This document shows positions 57,805 through 64,000 of a stretch of DNA of 64,000 bases, one piece after another. The notes beneath the pieces were generated by a model. It saw only the letters and a program-made list of their open reading frames with translations, did not search any database and was not told the DNA's origin. The stretch spans positions 17,780,913 to 17,844,912 of the forward strand of contig NC_053147.1 in NCBI RefSeq assembly GCF_016808335.1. Direction: 5' to 3'. Each line of letters starts with the position of its first letter. Position 1 is the stretch's first letter. The stretch is from Panicum virgatum (Eukaryota > Streptophyta > Magnoliopsida > Poales > Poaceae). The translations under genes were made by a program, and so were the position numbers.

Positions 57805-58913
57805 TGTTGGAGTAATGGGCTTGGCCCATTACTTCTAAAGCATTTAAAGAATTTAAAGCCCACTATTAATGCTAGGGAATCAATGATTAATTCCGTACCG
57901 GGAATTGAGGAGGATCTCAACCGACTTAAAAGGTGGACTTCGTGTACACCACTTGTGAAGCCGGTAAGAGGAGGATGGTGAACCACACGCGCGCGCGCGC
58001 TCGCTCGCCTCGCCGAGCCGGGCCGGGCCGGGCCGGGCCGTGGCCGAGACGAGGCGCGGCCGGCCGGCCGGACGGGCGGTGCGCGTGCGCGTGCGCGGCC
58101 GGACGTGACGTGCAGGTGCCGGTGCGGTGCGGTGCGGTGCGATGGCTATTTTGCCGTTGACAGCAATTAATCGTGCGATTAAACGTGCAATTAAATCTGC
58201 AATTAATGGCCATAACCGCATCACCTAAATGACTCTGATGGTGTCCAGGTTCAACGATCCTGAGCACCTAAGTCACTATATAAGAAGTGTCATTCCACTC
58301 ATCCATTCTGCACTAGAGCACTGAGGCAACTCGGTTCCTCTCTTCTCCCTCTCCAGTTGCAACAACTGAGTTCCCCAACGCTAATTTCTGCGCGCACAGA
58401 ATTAGCGTGAGCAGGCCTCCGAAACCTTGCTCGCCTTGAGATCCTGCACGGGATAGGCGGGCAATCAGGTTTTTGGGTAACGCTTTAGCGTGACTGCTCA
58501 AAAATACAAAGGCTTTGCCCGATTGAACGACTACTTCCTGGTGGACGAGCCGAACGACTACGTCGACTACATTCTGGTGGCCGAACGACTACGTCGACTA
58601 CATCTTGGTGACCGTTCGCGGGACTGCACTGCGAACTTCTTCCTGCACCGATTTAGTTCGACTACTTCGACTGAGGCCAACCGAGTAGATGTCTACTCCA
58701 GTTGGTAACAGCGCAGCCAATGCCTCCGGCAACGGCCCCGCTTCAGGGTACTCCCTGAAACTTTGGTTATTTATATTGTTTATGCTTATCTGTGTGATAA
58801 GTATAAACATATTCACATGTTTTATTTTACTCCTTAAAGTCATAGAAATATTGCTAGTTTATACATTTAATTTTGAAATTAAATTGTGCCCGAAATTGCC
58901 TAAATTTCTAACA
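57805..58913 (+). repeat. 3' LTR of the copia element
   Basis: 1109 bp. It differs from the 5' LTR mainly by extra GC dinucleotides (about 57988-58000), a GGGCC/GGGCCG expansion (58017-58040) and GGTGC repeats near 58120-58140. It contains the same internal ATG frame (58689) as the 5' LTR. Confidence 0.95.
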
Positions 58914-58918
58914 TCAGC

Positions 58919-59846
58919 TGCCCGGTATACGGTCGCCACTTGCTCGGCGATCAGTTTTGTCCTCGTTTCGGCGCAAATCCCAGCTGCAAAGCTGCTCGTC
59001 ATCAGGAAGGGAATGTGCATGGCGAAACGGTTTGTTTGGTGGATTGGGAGTTAGGGCAGTCCATTGCTCGATCCTATAGATATCTCTATCTCCCGGACGA
59101 CGACGACGAAGCACGCGCGCAACCATGTCTGCTAGCTAGTCCGGCCCCCTGGTGGCCCGTAGTGGCTTTGCTGTCCTGCTAGCCAATTCCTTTGGCGAAG
59201 TTTGAAGCTACATACTCGATCCTACTTCACCAAGGTAGGCGCGCTTTCGTTGTCCGATCGAGTTGGTTACGCACAGCAGCGAACGAGCCGTGCAGGTGCG
59301 TTTTCAAACCAAACAAAAAGGCACGGCGCGGCGAGAAACGGGTCGTCGTCGCCACTGCTGCTGCTGCTTACTTTATTAATTGTAAAGCGTTCCTATACTA
59401 ATCATCTCGTCCAAACGTGAAAGTTGTCGGTTACTGACCGGTGAGTGCCTCCACTCATACCCAAATGACTCTGGCCTCTCCCGGCCGCGCGAAACTGGAC
59501 CTACTACTTGCTAATGATCTCAGATGCAGGCCTGCGAAATGATTCGGAATTGATCTAGCTCGCGACCCACGGTTGAGTTTGCATGACTGACACCTATTCC
59601 CCCGTACAGCACCAACTGTATCGGAACCGGTAATCATTTCCCTTGTCATGTTGTAACTTCACTGGTAGCTAGAGTGGTGGCTTAGTCTGTTGACTGATCG
59701 ATCGATGACTCGAGTGTGTGCCTTTTGCCGATCTCTTCATTTCTTCAAGAAAACTCCTGCACGTTTGGTACCTGCACATATTGTTGACATGTACAATAAT
59801 ACACGCACCATGATGCAGGGTAAAATACTATTCAATTTTTTTGAGA
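58919..59846. other. Intergenic, no gene supported
   Basis: Continuation of the GC-rich unique sequence left of the copia element (it rejoins 52249 if the element is removed). Open frames are short and unconvincing. Confidence 0.4.
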
Positions 59847-59849
59847 TTA

Positions 59850-60088
59850 GAGCAAGTATTATAGTGGGCTATAAGCAGACTGAATGCTGAGTGAAAAAGA
59901 GAGAAAAAGAGAGAGGAGAAGTGGGCTGTAAACTTACAGTCAGTTTTGACACAAGAACAGAAATTTTGTGAGATAGACAAGTGTGCCATATATTAGTAGT
60001 GGAGAGCTAAGCTACTATACAAGTGGGCTGAGAGATGAGCTGCAAAAGCTCTTGTAGCCAGCAGGAGGCTAAATCATTAGCCTTGCTC
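59850..60088. mobile_element. Tourist-type (PIF/Harbinger) MITE
   Basis: 239 bp with inverted ends GAGCAAGTATTATAG and CATTAGCCTTGCTC and the 3-bp duplication TTA at 59847-59849 and 60089-60091. The interior contains AGTGGGCTATAAGCAGACTG / GTGGGCTGTAAACTTACAG type text. TTA duplication is the PIF/Harbinger signature. Confidence 0.85.
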
Positions 60089-60091
60089 TTA

Positions 60092-61401
60092 CACAGTACA
60101 ACTCAGACACTCACAACGCATGTAAACTCACACACGTACACCAACCCTACCCCTATGAGCATTTTCGAAGACTAAGCCGACAAATTCTCGAGATTGACGA
60201 AGTCACTACAGACGCCTCACTGTCGACGGGAACGTCGCCTACCACTGAAAGCACAAAACCGTTAAATCCCAGATAATGTAGCAACTTGTGGCATTCTTTA
60301 TTAATTGCTATAATGTTATTACTTACTTTTAAAATAGACAACACAGCAGGTTACACAAGTAGTGGTATAGTAGACGATAAAAGAGCAACAAAATAACACA
60401 AAAAAGGGCCTAGCGGACATGATAACGTTATTATAATGACTAGACTACGTCGTATGCCGAATCTACGGAACACGTATAATCCCCACTCGATTAGCCTCTG
60501 CAAGTGCATGTCCCTATTGTGGGAGATTAAAAAAAAATCCGGCTACCTAGAATCTTACTCGAGGCCCTGATGATCTTGACTTGCCTCCTCTAGAAAGGAA
60601 AGGGGGAGAGTGAGAACGAGAGCATGGAAAAGGGACGGGGCATGCATCATGCTGGCTCCTCTTTGAAGTTATGCAAGCTAAACACCATGTATGAATAATT
60701 AAATATATACATATTTAAACAAACAAATTCCGGATCATGCAGAAACTATTAAATACGAGCAGCCACATGTTGGTTGTTTATGAATCCATGGCGACGACGG
60801 AGGTTGGTGTGCAGCGCCATGTATATGGCCGTTGCCATCACAACAGATAGCGTGATGTGCACTTGCCTTGCGCGAGTAACCTGCATGATTAAGCCGTTCG
60901 GTACAATGGCCGGCCGGAGAGGGGTGGCGTCCGTTCAAGCCATGCAGAACCAAACCCTGCACTAATGAAGCTAGCTAGCTCACCTAATTTAATTAGACTG
61001 ACTTTTCCTACAGGGCTATCTACAACTATCTCTGCACCTTTTTATTAATATAATTTCTCCCTTGTTGGTTTGTTGTTTCGGCCAAGGTAGGTCATGATAA
61101 TACTCAATTTTTTTTATTTTTTTAGAAAAGTATATATTTGAACAGGAGCTACTATTCAAATGTAGGAGTAATCTATATGTCATGTACTTGCAGACGTACT
61201 GATATTTTACTACATGTCCATATACTAAATCGGACGATATTCTGTTCAAAACGCTACTAATAATATTTGGCTTGCCTCGCAAAAAAAAAATATTTGGCTT
61301 GCACATTCTTTTCACTTATGGGAGTAGTAGCAGGCTACTTTTGGCTTGTCAGACAAATCGTATTATATTCCATAACCAGTCAATCTAGAAGGGGAATCAA
61401 C
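60092..61401. other. Intergenic with a dispersed grass repeat
   Basis: 60125-60270 (ACCAACCCTACCCCTATGAG, GACTAAGCCGACAAATTCTC, GTCGACGGGAACGTCGCCTA) is text I recognise as a widespread noncoding repeat of grass genomes, class not assigned. The remainder shows no gene. Confidence 0.4.
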
Positions 61402-61722
61402 CCCTTGTTTAATTGCAAAGTTTAAAATTCCAAAAAAAAATTCCAACATCTGCATGGAGAATTAAATCTAGACGAAATAAAAAACACATTGCACAGTTTG
61501 CCTATAAATCGCGAGACGAATCTAATGAACCTAATTAGAAGTTAAATTGCTACAATAATACTACAGTAACAACCTCTAATGATGGATTGATTAGGTTTAT
61601 TAGATTCGTCTCGCGATTTACAGACGAGTTATGTAATTTATTTTGTGATTAGTCTATGTTTAGTACTTTAAATGTAGGAAGATGTCCTTTCAAAAATTTT
61701 ACACAGCGTACTAAACAAGGCC
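61402..61722. mobile_element. MITE with GGGCCTTGTTTA-type ends, copy 3
   Basis: The left end CCCTTGTTTAATTGC and the right end GTACTAAACAAGGCCC are inverted repeats. Internal inverted copies AAATCGCGAGACGAATCTAA (61506) and TTAGATTCGTCTCGCGATTT (61600) make this the best preserved of the three copies. Confidence 0.75.
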
Positions 61723-62153
61723 CAATTCCGGGGTGATGATCGAGCTTACCGACAAATCATTCGGGGGCTTGATTCCCCAGCTGTTGAAGCTCCTGTTTCC
61801 AGAATCTTGACGATTGTATGCGAATATCTGGACAACAGGGCCGGAGCAGATTTTCGTACTGCGCCACTAGTTCACTGACAGGTACAGCTTAGGCATAACT
61901 TAATCAGTAGTACAAGCCTATATAGCTAATAATGACTTGATTAATAATGTAAACCGCAATCGATCATTATGGAGATTTTTTTTCACTAATAAGAGGAACA
62001 ATCACAGCTTCCTACGAGTAATTTCAAGTCAAAAAGAAGATCTTCTGACAAGCGGCGTGCAGTTTCTTCAGAGCACGGCGTCATCCAATCGGTGACGAAG
62101 CTCCGACCCAACTCGTCCTCGCGCTGCTCATGTTCTTCCCCGATGCGATATTT
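61723..62153. other. Intergenic, nothing recognised
   Basis: No gene, repeat with defined ends or regulatory element could be supported here. Confidence 0.4.
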
Positions 62154-62155
62154 TA

Positions 62156-62311
62156 GAGGTGCCAATGGTATCCATTAGGTGCCCCTCCAGTCTTTACTAG
62201 TTCAAAATTTTACACTAAATCTCTAAAACCATATCTCAATTTACAAAATTAATATAAAACTTTGAACTAGGGAAAATTGGAGGGGCACCTAATGATACCA
62301 ATTGGCATCCC
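62156..62311. mobile_element. Small hairpin MITE with TA target site
   Basis: 156 bp with long inverted arms: GAGGTGCCAATGGTATCCAT plus TAGGTGCCCCTCCA on the left, and TGGAGGGGCACCTAATGATA plus CCAATTGGCATCCC on the right. TA lies at both edges (62154-62155, 62312-62313). The TA site suggests a Tc1/mariner relative, but the ends are not the classical Stowaway CTCCCTCC. Confidence 0.75.
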
Positions 62312-62313
62312 TA

Positions 62314-64000
62314 CGATATTTCCCCCTTGCCCTGCGGGCCGATCGCACGGCGCCACCTCGAACCCGAGTCCCCGGCCGTCACCGTCAGGCTCCGGTCGAG
62401 GCCGGGCATCATTATTACTTCCCAGTGAAAACTGAAAAGGGCCCCAACAACCTCAAGTAATCTCTCGCCGGATTACGTTACCCCATCAGCCTCTCCCATG
62501 CAGACACGAGCAAAGCAATATTCCAAGGTGCATGGCGGCCGAGACCGACCCCTGCGGCCTGCGTGCATGCCGGTTGCTTGCCATGAAATCTTTCCCTGAT
62601 GCGGACCGCCGCTTCGGTCGTCGTTGCTGCTGTCCATGTTCGGGGCTGCAAATGGAAATGAAGCACCCGCAGCGGGTGACTCAGCAGCGCAGGAGAACCG
62701 AGCGCCGAATCGCCAGTGCGTCATCAGTCAGTAGCAGTTGCCCCTTGCATCCATCAGGCACAGGAGCTGGGGACTCGGCCGATGCACACTGCACAGTGCT
62801 AGCAGCTAGCAGCCTATACCATGGCCGACACCTGCTGCCAATGGACAGGATCATCTGGCCGTAACGTACGTAGCACTGCAGACACGAGTGAGGATGATAG
62901 ATAGGGGGCGGGCGGCGGGCGACAGGGAACAGCACGCAGACTTCTCCCTGCAGATTGGGATTGGATAGGAGGCACGGCAGGCAGGGCGCGGCAGCAGGGG
63001 GACCTCGCTCGGCTCGGCACGCACGCAGACATCCACCTGCCCCCTTCCCGTCGCTGTTCCTCATGCCGCTGCCCGCGTGCATGGACAAGGGCGTGCGCTG
63101 TCCATCGTGGTGTCGCCGGCGCTTTCAGGGCGCTGCCGCTGATCATGAGCTTGATGAGCCAGCCGGGGGGCAGCAAATGATCGCACGTTGCTTTCCTACA
63201 TGGGGAGGCGATCGGATCGACCGATCGTCTATGCCTAGCTCGGTACGCCACCCCAATCCCCATGCGGCGGCGTCTCCTCTTTCTGACGTGGGCGCGGCGC
63301 GGTGGCGGGGCCCGCGTGGCGAAATCGGGAGGTTGACCAGTGAAGTGTCGGCAGCCCTGGGCCTATGGCTGGCTAGCTCGGGCTGGCCGGCGGTGAGCTC
63401 CGCAGTAGTCTTCGCCTCTTCGCCACATCCTTCTCCCTGCCCTGCGCACCTGTCGTGTCTTCTCCTACCGAGCGCACCGTGATAAACACATGACATATAT
63501 GGCATAGGGAATGGATCGCGTTGATCTCGTGCGCTCCTCCCGATCAACTGATGCGCCGCCGGCCGAGCTCAGTCCACCGTACCGCGCTGCAGGCAGGCAG
63601 GCAGGCAGGCGGAGGTCGTCGGTCGCCAGGCTCGCGGCTCGCCACCGTGCGCGACACCGCAGAGGACCCGTGCACGCCACTCGGGCGGGCCTGGTGATCC
63701 AATTCGTCAAAGGTAATTGAGAGGACGCCGACCTGCTTGTTCCCCCGCGGAAAAGGGTCGATCGAAACTTTGTAGGGAATGGAAAAAAGGGCGTGGAAAA
63801 ACCGTGGCCCTTCGTGCCTCGATAGCTTTGCGCTCGTCAGCTGTAAGCCGCCTCGCCTCGCCGGTCGGACTGCCACCGTACCTGCTCCGTCGACAGCTTG
63901 TCGCGTTCGATCGGTGACGAGCGAGCGCCCGCCGGCCGCCGGCAATCCGCAACAGGCACGAAATGCTCGTGGCCCATGGGGATATCGATCGGTATCGGCC
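62314..64000. other. Right edge, no gene supported
   Basis: GC-rich sequence with overlapping open frames on both strands (for example 62955-63482 + and 62814-63263 -). None has a recognisable domain, splice pattern or clear start. It might be the upstream region of a gene lying to the right of the window. Confidence 0.4.

Larger units (their letters stand above)
52255..58913 (+). mobile_element. Complete Ty1/copia LTR retrotransposon
   Basis: 6659 bp with LTRs at 52255-53318 and 57805-58913, termini TGTTGG...TAACA, and a perfect 5-bp duplication TCAGC at 52250-52254 and 58914-58918. The coding order gag - protease - integrase - reverse transcriptase - RNase H is that of Ty1/copia. The two LTRs are nearly identical apart from GC and GGGCC repeat-number changes, indicating a fairly recent insertion. 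The coding frame has three stops, so it is not autonomous as read. Confidence 0.96.

Overview
The window is plant nuclear DNA, almost certainly from a grass and probably a panicoid. Its genes have many introns with GT-AG or GC-AG borders. The intergenic space is packed with nested LTR retrotransposons, Mutator-like elements (MULEs), hAT elements and Stowaway/Tourist MITEs of the kinds typical of Poaceae. Nothing prokaryotic is present (no operons, no CRISPR array).

Four host genes can be read exon by exon. A PRAF-type PH/RCC1/FYVE/BRX protein (12057-16980, +) and a Sec14-nodulin phosphatidylinositol transfer protein of the SFH type (18999-23589, -) form a convergent pair. A DNAJ-X co-chaperone (42672-45406, +) and an R2R3-MYB transcription factor (47458-48563, -) form a second convergent pair. 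A frameshifted 5' piece of an F-box/kelch gene lies at 26390-26756 (-).

Mobile DNA fills the rest. 88-8535 is a Ty3/gypsy element of the Tat type with TSD CTAAC; its 5' LTR carries two hAT insertions, each with a perfect 8-bp TSD. 17544-18066 is a third hAT-like element. 27344-31633 is a MULE with a 10-bp TSD; its only recognisable gene encodes a plant mobile domain (PMD) protein. 32840-37231 is a stack of degenerate copia and gypsy remnants, including a roughly 66-bp coding-like minisatellite. 37302-42400 is a second MULE with a perfect 9-bp TSD. It has convergent genes: a decayed MURA-type transposase, and an intact small GRF-zinc-finger/transmembrane gene that starts inside the right TIR. 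This MULE sits about 270 bp upstream of the DNAJ-X start codon. 52255-58913 is a complete Ty1/copia element (TSD TCAGC, LTRs about 1.1 kb) whose single gag-pol frame is open from within the LTR and is broken by three stop codons.

The most interesting content is the pair of MULEs: one carries PMD without a visible transposase, and the other has a MuDR-like two-gene convergent layout with an unusual accessory protein. All exon borders were derived by hand from splice signals, reading frame and family knowledge. No alignment or transcript evidence was available.
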